Shown here: piece after piece, positions 34,787 to 44,480 of the stretch
Layout of the letters: every line of letters begins with the position of its first letter
How positions within the stretch are numbered: position 1 is the stretch's first letter
Source: Dorea_A sp016295505
GTDB lineage: Bacteria; Bacillota; Clostridia; Lachnospirales; Lachnospiraceae
NCBI RefSeq assembly: GCF_039832105.1
Contig: NZ_JBDOHS010000009.1
Span: forward strand, 86,555 to 150,554
Length of the DNA stretch: 64,000 bases
Direction of reading: 5' to 3'
The notes under the pieces: model-generated
The model's database searches: none
Seen by the model: only the letters and a program-made list of their open reading frames with translations
Told to the model about the DNA's origin: nothing
Translations under genes and position numbers: made by a program

Positions 34787-35131
34787 ATGACAAAGGCCGG
34801 AGAAAGAGAATTAGTAAAGATAGAACACGTAAACGGAGGGGCAGGATTTATTACAAGAGAGCCGCTGGTTTCTTCTGAGGATGTGGGTGAAGCATGTAAG
34901 ATGTATGCGAAGATCTCAGTCCTTCCAAATTGCGAGATTGGATATCATGAGCATCACGGAGAGACAGAGTCTTATTATATCCTGTCCGGACATGGAATGT
35001 ATGACGATAACGGAAAAGCATATCCGGCTGAGCCGGGTGATCTGTTCCTGTGTAAAGATGGAGACGGACACGGACTCAAGAATACCGGAACGGAAGAACT
35101 TACATTTATGGCACTGATACTGAAGAAGTAA
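34787..35131 (+). CDS. Small cupin-domain protein
   Basis: The 114-residue protein has a single cupin barrel: GYHEHHGETESYYILSGHG is the metal-binding motif 1 (His, His, Glu) and GDLFLCKDGDGHGLKNTG supplies the second His. It has no DNA-binding domain. Small cupins of this type isomerise sugars or bind metals; the substrate is not evident. ATG 34787 has AAGGAGGAGA upstream. A 153-bp inverted repeat lies downstream. Confidence 0.8.
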   Translation: MTKAGERELVKIEHVNGGAGFITREPLVSSEDVGEACKMYAKISVLPNCEIGYHEHHGETESYYILSGHGMYDDNGKAYPAEPGDLFLCKDGDGHGLKNTGTEELTFMALILKK

Positions 35132-35146
35132 AGCGTTACGTATAAA

Positions 35147-35299
35147 GAAAAGGGACTGCGGAAATATAGATGCATATTCCTGTGATCATACAATTCCCAT
35201 AAGAAAAGCTGAGGTAAGCGAGTGAGCGTCGAAGCGTTCTTATGGGAATTGTATGCATTACATGGGAGTACATTGCTATATTTCCGCAGTCCCTTTCTC
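35147..35299. repeat. 153-bp nested inverted repeat, MITE-like or large hairpin
   Basis: AGGGACTGCGGAAATATAG on the left pairs perfectly with the right end (about 35276-35294), and ACAATTCCCATAAGAA (35190-35205) pairs with 35237-35252. About 20-bp stretches between are diverged. The centre is about 30 bases. It sits between convergent genes, so it may block read-through, but it is larger than any normal terminator. Confidence 0.6.
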
Positions 35300-35305
35300 A
35301 ATGTC

Positions 35306-36403
35306 TTATATTTTGCGAAATACTTCCAGCAGGCGATCATTATCTTCCGGCATCATAATGCAGAACCTTACGTATTCGCCCTCCAGACTTTCGAAGGAAG
35401 AGCAGTCCCGGATCATCATATGTTCACGAATTGCTGCTTCGAATACGTCAAAGGAAGTAACTCCTTCTTTCAGAATCCGTATCAGGATAAAATTGGCATA
35501 GGGCTTGTAGATTTTCAGTGTGCCTTGAGATTCCAGTTTTTTCAGTTCTGCACAGAGTCTGGTTCGTTCTGAATCAATCAGCTGATAGGTGGTGTGAATA
35601 TATTCCTGGTCTTTTAACATGCGTTCACCGGCAAATGCGCCGACACTGTTCAGACTCCACGGATTCTGATGGGTCAGAAGTGCCCGGAGAAAAGCTTCGT
35701 TGCTTGTAATTCCGTAACCAAAGCGCAGACCCGGCGCGGCGAAGAACTTGGAAACGCCGCGAATGACCATGAAGTTGTCATATTGAGGAACCAGAGGAAT
35801 GGAACTGATCTGTGTACCTTCAGGAGCAAATTCGACATACGTCTCATCAATCATGACGAAGATGTCCAGTTCTCTGCAGCGTCGGATCACCTGTTCCATA
35901 TCATTCCGGCTGATAGCGGAAGAAGTAGGATTGTTCGGGTTGCAGATGATTACAAGATTGAAATCTTCTGTCAGAGTATCCAGAAAATCCGGAATATTCA
36001 GGCAAAAGTCATTGGATTCTTTCAGGTGATAATATTCCATTGTGCCGCCGACCAGAGAAAGTTCTCTGGCATACTCAGAGTAGGTAGGTCCAAGTACCAG
36101 AGCTTTTTTGGGTGCACGCTGACTGATCAGCAGAGAGATCAGTTCCGTGGATCCGTTTCCGACCACAATGTGGCGAGGATCAGCATTGCAGTAGGCGCCG
36201 ATGGTTTTTTTCAGACTGGTATAATTACGGTCCGGATAGCTGCTGATGATATCCAGATTGTCGGCAAGATCCTTTTTTACGGATGCAGATAAGCCAAGCG
36301 GATTTACATTGGCTCCGAAACGGACGATGTCCTCTTGATCAATGCTGTAATATTCTGCAATCTTTTCCAGATCGCTTCCATGAAATTCGGGTTTCTTTTC
36401 CAT
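35306..36403 (-). CDS. PLP-dependent aminotransferase (HisC/CobD-like)
   Basis: The 365-residue fold-type I enzyme has the CNPNNPT loop, DETYVEF, and the PLP-lysine segment RGVSKFFAAPGLRFGYG. FHGSDLEKIAEYY at the N-terminus recalls the HGGDI segment of CobD and HisC relatives. It likely uses histidinol phosphate, threonine phosphate or an aromatic amino acid; no his or cob genes are near. It is convergent with the cupin gene. The start is ATG 36403 on the minus strand. Confidence 0.85.
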   Translation of the reverse strand: MEKKPEFHGSDLEKIAEYYSIDQEDIVRFGANVNPLGLSASVKKDLADNLDIISSYPDRNYTSLKKTIGAYCNADPRHIVVGNGSTELISLLISQRAPKKALVLGPTYSEYARELSLVGGTMEYYHLKESNDFCLNIPDFLDTLTEDFNLVIICNPNNPTSSAISRNDMEQVIRRCRELDIFVMIDETYVEFAPEGTQISSIPLVPQYDNFMVIRGVSKFFAAPGLRFGYGITSNEAFLRALLTHQNPWSLNSVGAFAGERMLKDQEYIHTTYQLIDSERTRLCAELKKLESQGTLKIYKPYANFILIRILKEGVTSFDVFEAAIREHMMIRDCSSFESLEGEYVRFCIMMPEDNDRLLEVFRKI

Positions 36404-36533
36404 ATTTATTCATCCTATCATTGTATTAATTTAAATATTTGTATATCCGGCATTGCCTTTACTTATAAAACAATGCTATAATTTATTATAGTATGTTTTA
36501 AGAAAAATGCAACGAAAGAAGCAGGTGTAGAAC

Positions 36534-39500
36534 TTGAAAAATAAAATCCAGAAATTTTCTAAAGGCGACTTTCAGTTAATACGACCTGATGTCATATTTG
36601 ATGAAACAAATCTGGTTCTCATTATAGGAGAAGGGGAAGTATACAGGGGAAGTTTTACAATGAAGGCGGACAATGGCGGAACAATACGAGGACTCGTATA
36701 TCCGTCTTCTTTTCGTGTTCATTTTAAGGATCAGGGATTCGAGGGGAATCCGGCAAAGGTGGAATTCACATACGACGGGAGGGGACTCCGCCCGGGACAT
36801 GTAGAGGAAGGAAAGTTTACGGTAGTATGCTCCGGTGGAGAATACGAGCTTGCGTTTACAGCGATTATTGAAAAGCCGTATGTCATGACTACTTACGGAA
36901 AGGTACAGAGTACAGATGATTTCAGAAAGCTTGCGATCAAAGATTTTTCTGAGGCAGGACGTCTGTTTCGCTCCAGAGAATTTTATGAGATATTAAAATA
37001 TGAAAATGAGCGAACCTTTTATCTGTATGATAATATGCGCAAATGGTCTCTCGGGGAGCAGGCAATGGAAGAATTCCTGGTAGGAATCAAACAGAAAGAG
37101 TGCATCTTTCTTACACTTCCGGGAGAAGGAATGTTATTTGAAGATCTGAACGAGCCGACAAAAGGGACGCTGACACTTATGAAGAATACATGGGGATATA
37201 TGCCTGTCCGGATTGAAACAGAAGGCGATTTCCTGAAAGTGTCCCGTTCTGAGATCAGTACGGAGGACTTTGTCGGCAATGTATACGAGATGGAATATGT
37301 AGTCCGTTCGGAAAAGCTTCATGGCGGGCGTAATTATGGTGCGCTTAAGTTTGTTACGCCGTATGAGACACTGATCTACGAGATTGAGATACTGCAGAAT
37401 CAGGAATATGACGAGAATCACCGGGTCTCTGAGCTTTTGATCGCGCAGATCATCAAGGAGTATGTGGGATGTGTGGCCGGAAGGATCGAACGGGACAACT
37501 GGGTTGACGGTGCGATTGAGAAGATGGTTGCACTTCGGAAAAAGTTTCCGCTGAATGAATTGTATCAGCTGATGCTTGCGCATATTTATCTGATCGGCAA
37601 TAAGGTGGAAGAAGCAAAATGGATTCTGGAAAATTACAATTATAACCGCTTTGCGATCGGGAAAGACCCTCTGACCAATTGCTATTATCTGTATCTGACT
37701 GCGAAAGTCCGGGGAAAAGGCAATCATATTGACCGTGTCCTGGATGAGATCGGGAAGACTTATACACGCCATCAGGATTCCTGGCCGCTTCTTGCTATGA
37801 TCATGGATCTGGAGCCCCGCTATAAGAATCCTTATAAACGGCTGGAGGTTCTGGAGCAGCAGTTCCAATATGGAGTACATCATGTCCTGTTTTATCTGCA
37901 GGCGTATCTGTGCTATCAGGAAAAGCCGTCCCTGTTGAAAAAACTTGGCGTGTTTGAAATTCAGGTGCTGAATTTTGCGGCAAAATACCGTCTTATGACC
38001 AAAGAACTGGCGCTGTACGTTGCGAATTTTGCCAGTCAGCAGAAGAACTACAGTGATGCAATGTTCCGGATTCTGGAGCGGATATATAAGATGTATGAGG
38101 AACCGATGATACTCAATACGATCTGCACATTGCTGATCAAGGGAAATAAAACCCAGAAGCGGTATTTTGTCTGGTATCAGCGGGCGGTTGACAGTGAATT
38201 GAAGATTGCGCAGCTGTATGAATACTATATGATGACGATCGATGAGAATGTTTCTCACGGACCACTTCCAAAAAGTATTCTCCTGTATTTTATGCATGGG
38301 AACTCTCTGGATTATAAGAAAGCGGCGTTTTTGTATGCCAGTCTGGTGACCTACGAGGAGCAGGCGGGAGATCTCTATCTGAATTATCGGGAGCAGATGG
38401 TTGCATTTACGTGGGATCAGCTTAAGAAGCGCCATATCACAGAGTCGCTTCGTATCCTGTATAAGCGATTCTGTACAGATGACGAGATGACGGCGGACCG
38501 GATGGAGGCAATGAGAGATATCTGTTATTCCTATGGAATATCGACCAAAGTACCGAATATGAAGTGCGTTCTGGTCATTGAAAAGGATGGAAATATCCGT
38601 CAGAGGGTTCCTTATGACGAGGAAAATGGTGCTGTGATCTATCTGTATGACAAAGAATCGAGAATCGTATGGGAATCCGTAGAAGGAAGACATTATACAG
38701 ATTCTATTCCATATGAGACCAGACGTCTGTTCTATGAGCCGAGATTCCTGGATATGTGCCGGAAATATGCGGCGTCTACCGGTTTCTGGAATCAGGAAAA
38801 AGTAAAAGAAGAGCCGGACTTTGAGAATGTCATGGTGAAAGGAATTGACGCATTTGATGAAAAAGAAGTATTTATCATGTGCAGCAAGCGGATCCGGGAA
38901 GATAATTATGAAGAAGACGAGGTTCTGAACTATCTGTGCTTTGAATTGTTTCAAAGACAGCAGTATGACAGGGTTACACTGACGTATCTTGCAAACTATT
39001 ATTGTGGTGCTACAAAGGATATGAAGAAGATCTGGAAGGTTCTTCAGGAGTATGGAATCCCGTCATATAAGCTTGGGGAGCGGATCATTACACAGATGGT
39101 ATTTTCGGAAACTCTGTTTGATGAAGAGGATATTTTTGAAGATTATTATCTGTCAGACAATGCGTATTTCCGACTGAAACAGGCATATCTTGCATACGTT
39201 TCACGAGAATATATGGTGGAAGGCAGAGAAATTAAGCATTGTGTTTTTGAGATGATCGCAAATGAGTGTGATCAGAGAGAAGAACTTCCGGATATCTGTA
39301 AAGCAGCTCTTTTGAAGCATTATTCTGAACGGAAACATTCAGAGGAAATGGAAGTTGTATTACATCAGGTACTGCGTGAAATGTGTGAGAAACAGATGGT
39401 ATTTCCATTTTATCTGAAGTACAGGGAAGAGTGGCTCAGGGAACTGCAGCTGTACAATAAGGCAATGCTGTCTTATCAGTGCCATCCGGGAGGAAAAGTG

Positions 39501-39827
39501 AAGCTGTATTACAAGATGAAACAGGGTGACAGGGAAGAATTGGGATATCGTGCAGAAGCAATGATGCCGATGTATGCCAATATCTATGTAAAACAGTTCA
39601 TCTTGTTTGATGATGAGTCGGTAAGCTATTATTTTGAAGAAAATATAGACGGAGATGTCATTAAGACAGAAAAACAGATACTCGTCAATGACAGCAGTCG
39701 GAACCGGTCCGGAAAATATGGACGGCTGAATGAGATGTCGCAGATGGGACCGGCAGCAAAAAGAAAGGCAATGATGGATTATCAGGAAGAAGAGCTGATG
39801 GCAGATCAGCTGTTTGTATTATACTAG
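36534..39827 (+). CDS. DUF5717 family large protein
   Basis: This 1097-residue protein has no signal peptide. The N-terminal 300 residues look beta-rich (FKDQGFEGNPAKVEFTYDGRG), and the rest is alpha-helical with TPR-like repeats (LYQLMLAHIYLIGNKVEEAKWIL). I recognise it as a DUF5717 protein, a family I know from Lachnospiraceae with no assigned function. The start is TTG 36534 with AGGTG upstream. It heads an operon with DUF5716 and a TPR protein at 39847-41887. A TATAAT element at about 36472 probably drives it. Confidence 0.8.
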   Translation: MKNKIQKFSKGDFQLIRPDVIFDETNLVLIIGEGEVYRGSFTMKADNGGTIRGLVYPSSFRVHFKDQGFEGNPAKVEFTYDGRGLRPGHVEEGKFTVVCSGGEYELAFTAIIEKPYVMTTYGKVQSTDDFRKLAIKDFSEAGRLFRSREFYEILKYENERTFYLYDNMRKWSLGEQAMEEFLVGIKQKECIFLTLPGEGMLFEDLNEPTKGTLTLMKNTWGYMPVRIETEGDFLKVSRSEISTEDFVGNVYEMEYVVRSEKLHGGRNYGALKFVTPYETLIYEIEILQNQEYDENHRVSELLIAQIIKEYVGCVAGRIERDNWVDGAIEKMVALRKKFPLNELYQLMLAHIYLIGNKVEEAKWILENYNYNRFAIGKDPLTNCYYLYLTAKVRGKGNHIDRVLDEIGKTYTRHQDSWPLLAMIMDLEPRYKNPYKRLEVLEQQFQYGVHHVLFYLQAYLCYQEKPSLLKKLGVFEIQVLNFAAKYRLMTKELALYVANFASQQKNYSDAMFRILERIYKMYEEPMILNTICTLLIKGNKTQKRYFVWYQRAVDSELKIAQLYEYYMMTIDENVSHGPLPKSILLYFMHGNSLDYKKAAFLYASLVTYEEQAGDLYLNYREQMVAFTWDQLKKRHITESLRILYKRFCTDDEMTADRMEAMRDICYSYGISTKVPNMKCVLVIEKDGNIRQRVPYDEENGAVIYLYDKESRIVWESVEGRHYTDSIPYETRRLFYEPRFLDMCRKYAASTGFWNQEKVKEEPDFENVMVKGIDAFDEKEVFIMCSKRIREDNYEEDEVLNYLCFELFQRQQYDRVTLTYLANYYCGATKDMKKIWKVLQEYGIPSYKLGERIITQMVFSETLFDEEDIFEDYYLSDNAYFRLKQAYLAYVSREYMVEGREIKHCVFEMIANECDQREELPDICKAALLKHYSERKHSEEMEVVLHQVLREMCEKQMVFPFYLKYREEWLRELQLYNKAMLSYQCHPGGKVKLYYKMKQGDREELGYRAEAMMPMYANIYVKQFILFDDESVSYYFEENIDGDVIKTEKQILVNDSSRNRSGKYGRLNEMSQMGPAAKRKAMMDYQEEELMADQLFVLY

Positions 39828-39846
39828 GGGAAAGGAGGATATGATA

Positions 39847-41130
39847 ATGAAGAAGAACAGCGTGCTTGGTTATGATCTGAATGAAAAGTACTGTCAGATC
39901 AGTTATTATGATGAAGGAAAAGAAGAACCGGAGACGATGGAAACAGCGGCAGATAATTATCAGATTCCTCTGGTACTCGGATATTATAAAGAGCGTTGGG
40001 TGTACGGAAAAGAGGCAAAAAGACTTGCGGCAGTCGGGGAAGGAGAGATCATAACCAGGCTGTTTGAAAGGGCGGTCCGTCGGCAGAAGGTTCAGGTGGG
40101 AGAGCGTGTACATGATGCTGTCTGGCTGCTGGCAAAGTTTATCAGCCTGACGCTGGCTGAATTTGAAAATATCCGGTATCTGACATTTTCCGTACCGTTT
40201 ACGAATGTGGATATGTCAAAGATGCTGAAGGGAATCGGACGTCATATCGGTGTTCCGAAGGAACGTGTATGTGTGCAGGATTATAAAGAAAGTTTCTGTC
40301 AGTATATGTTCTATCAGCCGAAGGAACTATGGCAGTACGAATCAGCTCTGTTTTTCTGTGATGCAAAAGAGATCCGTGCATACATGCTCAGAAGACTGAA
40401 TGCGGTGAACGGAAAGGGAAGAGATCTGTTTGTAACTGTAGATGAAGTTGCAAATGCGCGTATGAAGGAGCTGGCAGCGATTTATCCGGTCCTAAATGTT
40501 GATAAGGCGAAGGATGCAGATGAAAAATTCAAGACTTTTATTCAGGGAGTGTTTGACAAGAAGGTGGTATCTTCTGTGTATCTGACGGGAGAAGGATTTG
40601 AGAACAACTGGTACCCGAATTCTCTGAAGGTATTGTGCAACGGAAGAAGAGCGTTTATCGGAAATAATCTGTACAGTAAGGGCGCCTGCTATACATCTAT
40701 GCGTAAGTGTCTGGAATATGATGACGGTCCGGTGTATCTTGATGAGACCAAGATGACAGAGCAGATCTGTCTTCGGATGCGCATCAGAGGGCAGGAAGGC
40801 TGGTATCCGATCGTATCGTGGGGGACACACTGGTATGATGCAGACGGACAGTGGGATGTGATTCTGGAGGATACTTCCGATATTGAGATTCATATTGAGA
40901 CTCTTGCGGGAGAGGAACTTCAGGTGGAGACGGTCTCTCTGGCGGAACTTCCGGAGAGAAGAGATTATTCGCTTCGGCTGCAGATCGAAGTAATGTTTAT
41001 GGATGAGCGTACCTGTAAACTGATTTTTAAAGATACTGGATTTGGTGAGTTCTATCCTTCATCCGGTTTTCAGACCGAAAAGGTGTTACATTTAGGAGGA
41101 ATCAATGGGCAGTTTAATTCTATGTCATAG
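39847..41130 (+). CDS. DUF5716 family protein, actin/Hsp70-like
   Basis: The protein starts SVLGYDLNEKYCQISYY, a phosphate-1-like loop of the actin/Hsp70 ATPase fold, and has FSVPFTNVDMSKML and SSVYLTGEGFENNW resembling later ATPase motifs. I recognise it as DUF5716. The last 120 residues are beta-rich. ATG 39847 has GGAGG eight bases upstream; ATG 39841 is too close to it. It lies 19 bp after DUF5717 and overlaps the TPR gene. ATP binding is an inference from fold-like motifs. Confidence 0.75.
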   Translation: MKKNSVLGYDLNEKYCQISYYDEGKEEPETMETAADNYQIPLVLGYYKERWVYGKEAKRLAAVGEGEIITRLFERAVRRQKVQVGERVHDAVWLLAKFISLTLAEFENIRYLTFSVPFTNVDMSKMLKGIGRHIGVPKERVCVQDYKESFCQYMFYQPKELWQYESALFFCDAKEIRAYMLRRLNAVNGKGRDLFVTVDEVANARMKELAAIYPVLNVDKAKDADEKFKTFIQGVFDKKVVSSVYLTGEGFENNWYPNSLKVLCNGRRAFIGNNLYSKGACYTSMRKCLEYDDGPVYLDETKMTEQICLRMRIRGQEGWYPIVSWGTHWYDADGQWDVILEDTSDIEIHIETLAGEELQVETVSLAELPERRDYSLRLQIEVMFMDERTCKLIFKDTGFGEFYPSSGFQTEKVLHLGGINGQFNSMS

Positions 41131-41887
41131 GAAGCGGGCCAAACGACCTTTTGAAATATCAAGAGTGCATATGAGAATCTATACGATAGAGGAATTATGC
41201 TACTATATATGCAACAATCTGTATCTGATAGATTATACGATCGTCAACAACCGGCTGTGCAGCTGGATCGGGGATGAACTGGAGCTTGTGGATCTGGAAG
41301 AGCAGCTCAGAGAAAAGCTGAGAAACAATTGTTCCATGGAGGATTTTATCCTTACGATCCTTCGTGAATCCAACATCTATGCCGCGGCGGACATTCACAA
41401 AATACAGAATATACTGGAGCATCTTCAGAATCAGAAGGATGTGGAAAAAACAAAATACAAGGCGGACAGCCTGCAGAACAGCGGTGAATATGAGACGGCG
41501 ATTCTGGTGTACCAGTCAATCATCTATAAAGACTGGGATGAATCTGTAGATAAGAAGTTTTATGGTCAGGTATACGCCTGTATGGGTGCTGCATATGGAC
41601 ATCAGTTTTTGTATGAAGAAGCGGCGCGGGCTTACTATGAGGCATATCGGATCTGTGAACAGCCGGAGATGTTGAAAGCCTATCTGTACTGCTGTTATCG
41701 TTATCTTCCGGAGAATGAGTATGTAAAGATGCTTTCCGGTAATCCGGTCTATCTCAGTATGGGAACGATTATAAAAGATGAGATCAGGAAGACGCAGAAG
41801 AAGGTGAAAGCAGATCTTTCTGAGGAAACCTGTAACCAGTGGAAAAAGGAGTACCGCAGGATTGACAAAAGCAGGGAAATATGCTAA
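41105..41887 (+). CDS. TPR-like third protein of the DUF5717 operon
   Basis: The 260-residue protein begins with MGSLILCHRKRAKRPFEISR and has RIYTIEELCYYICNNLYLIDY. The second half contains tetratricopeptide-like helices (AACMG-like segments such as AYGHQFLYEEAARAYYEAY). The start overlaps the end of DUF5716 by 26 bases with GGAGG upstream, so expression is coupled. Function is unknown; TPR proteins usually bind partner proteins, so it probably works with DUF5716/5717. Confidence 0.75.
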   Translation: MGSLILCHRKRAKRPFEISRVHMRIYTIEELCYYICNNLYLIDYTIVNNRLCSWIGDELELVDLEEQLREKLRNNCSMEDFILTILRESNIYAAADIHKIQNILEHLQNQKDVEKTKYKADSLQNSGEYETAILVYQSIIYKDWDESVDKKFYGQVYACMGAAYGHQFLYEEAARAYYEAYRICEQPEMLKAYLYCCYRYLPENEYVKMLSGNPVYLSMGTIIKDEIRKTQKKVKADLSEETCNQWKKEYRRIDKSREIC

Positions 41888-41986
41888 TATAACAGAGCGT
41901 TTTAGTATGGTAAAGTAGTCAATTGCTAATATAATAAAAGAGTGGCGAGTGACCGTATACTAATCGGAGGACAGGAGGAAGCAATT

Positions 41987-42841
41987 ATGAAAAAGAGATT
42001 AGCCTTAATCCTCGCTCTGGCGATGATGGCAACGACAGTTTTTGTGGGATGTGGTAGCAAGGAAGAAAATGCAGACGCTGATGCAGATGCTGAAAAGACA
42101 GAAGAGAGCACAGCTGTAGAAAATGATGACGAGACACTGGTTGTAGGTTTTGATGCCGCATTCCCGCCATATGGTTACAAAGACGACAATGGCGAGTATG
42201 TTGGATTTGATCTTGATCTGGCACAGGAAGTATGTGACAGAAATGGATGGGAACTGGTAAAACAGCCGATTGACTGGGATTCTAAAGATATGGAGATTGA
42301 TTCTGAGACGATTGACTGTATCTGGAACGGATTTACAATGAATGGACGTGAGGATGATTATACATGGTCCGAACCTTATGTTGATAACAAGCAGGTGATT
42401 GTAGTCAGAACAGATTCCGGCATTAACAGCTTTGCAGATCTTGCAGGAAAACTGGTGGAAGTACAGACTGATTCTTCTGCACTTGCAGCTCTTCAGGAAG
42501 ATCAGAAGGCACTGGCAGATACGTTTGGCAATCTGACAGAGATCGCAGAGTATAATACAGCATTTATGGATCTGGAGTCCGGTGCGTGCGATGCAATTGC
42601 AATGGATATCGGTGTTGCCAATTATCAGATCAGTTCCAGAGAGAATTCAGATGAATACATGATCCTTGAGGAAGTGATTTCTTCTGAACAGTATGGAATC
42701 GGTTTTAAAAAGGGTAATACAGAATTAAGAGATAAAGTACAGGCTACACTGGATGAAATGGCAGAAGATGGAACGATCGCAAAGATCGCAGAAAAGTATG
42801 CAGATTTTGGTGTGCCGGGAGCACTGTGTGTAGGAAAATAA
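41987..42841 (+). CDS. Amino-acid ABC transporter substrate-binding lipoprotein
   Basis: A lipoprotein signal (lipobox FVGC) precedes a type-II periplasmic binding domain (SBP_bac_3): DETLVVGFDAAFPPYGYKDD and GFDLDLAQEVC. The binding motif SEPYVDNKQVIVV is present. Family members bind polar amino acids such as cystine, glutamine or arginine. ATG 41987 has AGGAGG upstream. It is the first gene of a three-gene importer with the permease at 42928 and ATPase at 43590. Confidence 0.93.
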   Translation: MKKRLALILALAMMATTVFVGCGSKEENADADADAEKTEESTAVENDDETLVVGFDAAFPPYGYKDDNGEYVGFDLDLAQEVCDRNGWELVKQPIDWDSKDMEIDSETIDCIWNGFTMNGREDDYTWSEPYVDNKQVIVVRTDSGINSFADLAGKLVEVQTDSSALAALQEDQKALADTFGNLTEIAEYNTAFMDLESGACDAIAMDIGVANYQISSRENSDEYMILEEVISSEQYGIGFKKGNTELRDKVQATLDEMAEDGTIAKIAEKYADFGVPGALCVGK

Positions 42842-42927
42842 GATAAGATGATATGGCGGAAGGGGGCCGGCCCCAGGAGGGGTACGGCTCTTTTCCGTTA
42901 TTATTCATATATTTGGAGGATGACCGG

Positions 42928-43578
42928 ATGGAATTAGGAACACTTATCAGGGAACTTTGCAGCGGAATGCTGGTTTCTCTGGAAATATTTGTATTAACAC
43001 TTGTATTCTCGCTCCCGTTGGGACTTCTTGTGGCATTTGGCAGAATGTCAAAGATATCTCCGATCCGGTGGCTTACAAAAATATATATATCAATCATGCG
43101 TGGTACTCCGCTTATGCTGCAGCTTATGGTTGTATATTTCGGACCTTATTACATCTTTGGAATCCGTATTTCGAGTGGTTACCGTTTGACTGCTGTCCTG
43201 ATTGGATTTGCAATCAATTATGCGGCGTATTTTGCGGAGATATACAGAGGCGGAATTGAGGCAATCCCGACAGGTCAGTATGAAGCAGCCAGAGTTCTTG
43301 GATATTCAAAGGCGCAGACTTTTTTCAGGATCATCTTTCCGCAGGTAATCAAGCACATTCTTCCGCCGGTGACAAATGAAGTAATTACGCTTGTCAAAGA
43401 TACTTCTCTTGCTTTTGTATTGGCGGTGACGGAAATGTTTACAATGGCGAAACAGATTGCAGCGGCACAGACTTCGATGGTTCCTTATATTGCGGCGGGG
43501 ATCTTTTACTACGTATTGAATCTGATCGTTGCCATTGCCATGGAAGCGCTGGAAAAGAAGCTGGATTACTATCGTTAG
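42928..43578 (+). CDS. Amino-acid ABC transporter permease (HisMQ type)
   Basis: About five membrane helices with the family segment YAAYFAEIYRGGIEAIPTGQ YEAARVLGYS, the EAA loop that contacts the ATPase. It forms the membrane channel, probably as a homodimer since only one permease is encoded. ATG 42928 has GGAGG upstream. A GC-rich hairpin (GGGGCCGGCCCC near 42866) between it and the binding-protein gene may lower downstream expression relative to the binding protein. Confidence 0.93.
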   Translation: MELGTLIRELCSGMLVSLEIFVLTLVFSLPLGLLVAFGRMSKISPIRWLTKIYISIMRGTPLMLQLMVVYFGPYYIFGIRISSGYRLTAVLIGFAINYAAYFAEIYRGGIEAIPTGQYEAARVLGYSKAQTFFRIIFPQVIKHILPPVTNEVITLVKDTSLAFVLAVTEMFTMAKQIAAAQTSMVPYIAAGIFYYVLNLIVAIAMEALEKKLDYYR

Positions 43579-43589
43579 GAGGAATGAGC

Positions 43590-44273
43590 ATGAGTCTGTT
43601 AGAGATGAAAAATCTCAAGAAGAGCTTTAACGGAGTGGAAGTGTTAAAGGACATTTCCCTTACGGTAGAAAAAGGGGAGGTGCTTGGCATTATCGGGCCG
43701 TCCGGTTCGGGCAAATCCACACTTCTTCGCTGTGCTACCGGGCTCGAGACTGCAGATGGCGGTGAGATCAGGTATGAAGGAACTTATGGACTGGTGTTCC
43801 AGAATTTTAATCTGTTTCCGCATTATTCAGTGATGAAAAATATTACAGATGCACCAATCAAGGTACAGAAGCGTGCAAAAGAGGAAGTATATCAGGAGGC
43901 ACGGGTACTGCTTCGTAAGATGGGACTGGAAGACAAGGAAAATGCCTACCCGTATCAGCTGTCCGGAGGACAGCAGCAGAGAGTGTCGATTGCAAGAGCG
44001 CTTGCGATGAATCCAGATATCCTGTTTTTCGATGAGCCGACTTCTGCTCTGGATCCGGAGCTGACAGGGGAGATTCTGAAAGTAATCCGTGAGCTTGCGC
44101 TGGAACATATGACGATGGTAATCGTTACGCATGAAATGAACTTTGCGAAAAATGTATCGGATCATATCATCTTTATGGATGATGGATATATTGCTGTTCA
44201 GGGTACGCCGGAAGAGGTGTTCTGTTCTTCCAATGAGCGAATGAAAGAGTTTCTCGGGAAGTTTATTGACTAA
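43590..44273 (+). CDS. Amino-acid ABC transporter ATP-binding protein
   Basis: Walker A IGPSGSGKST, signature LSGGQQQRVSIARALA, Walker B ILFFDEPTSALDP and switch His VTHEM are all present. It powers the importer encoded by the two genes upstream. ATG 43590 is preferred over ATG 43584 because AGGAGG (43577-43582) is seven bases away. Confidence 0.95.
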   Translation: MSLLEMKNLKKSFNGVEVLKDISLTVEKGEVLGIIGPSGSGKSTLLRCATGLETADGGEIRYEGTYGLVFQNFNLFPHYSVMKNITDAPIKVQKRAKEEVYQEARVLLRKMGLEDKENAYPYQLSGGQQQRVSIARALAMNPDILFFDEPTSALDPELTGEILKVIRELALEHMTMVIVTHEMNFAKNVSDHIIFMDDGYIAVQGTPEEVFCSSNERMKEFLGKFID

Positions 44274-44338
44274 TGAATAGGGGCTATTTATTAGAGACAC
44301 TAATAAATGTCCTGCAGAAAAATAATGTATCAGGATAA

Positions 44339-44381
44339 ATACAAGGCAGAAGGGAATATTGCTTTTCCTTCTGCCTTGTAT
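44339..44381 (+). terminator. Terminator after the ABC importer operon
   Basis: ATACAAGGCAGAAGGGAA (44339-44356) pairs with TTTTCCTTCTGCCTTGTAT (44363-44381), a very stable stem with only a weak T tract (TATACT). Confidence 0.7.
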
Positions 44382-44480
44382 TATACTGTTATCGAAAGAG
44401 GTTTACCGTCATAAGACGGAAAACATTTTCATATCTGATACACTACTTTCGGATACTGAAAAAAGAAGGAGTCTGCATTT

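Noticed and set aside
37134..38954. A 606-codon open frame on the minus strand inside the DUF5717 gene
   Set aside because: It is antisense to a clearly coding gene, has no ribosome site, a low-complexity His/Ile/Arg-rich composition and no recognisable domain; it is a shadow of codon bias.
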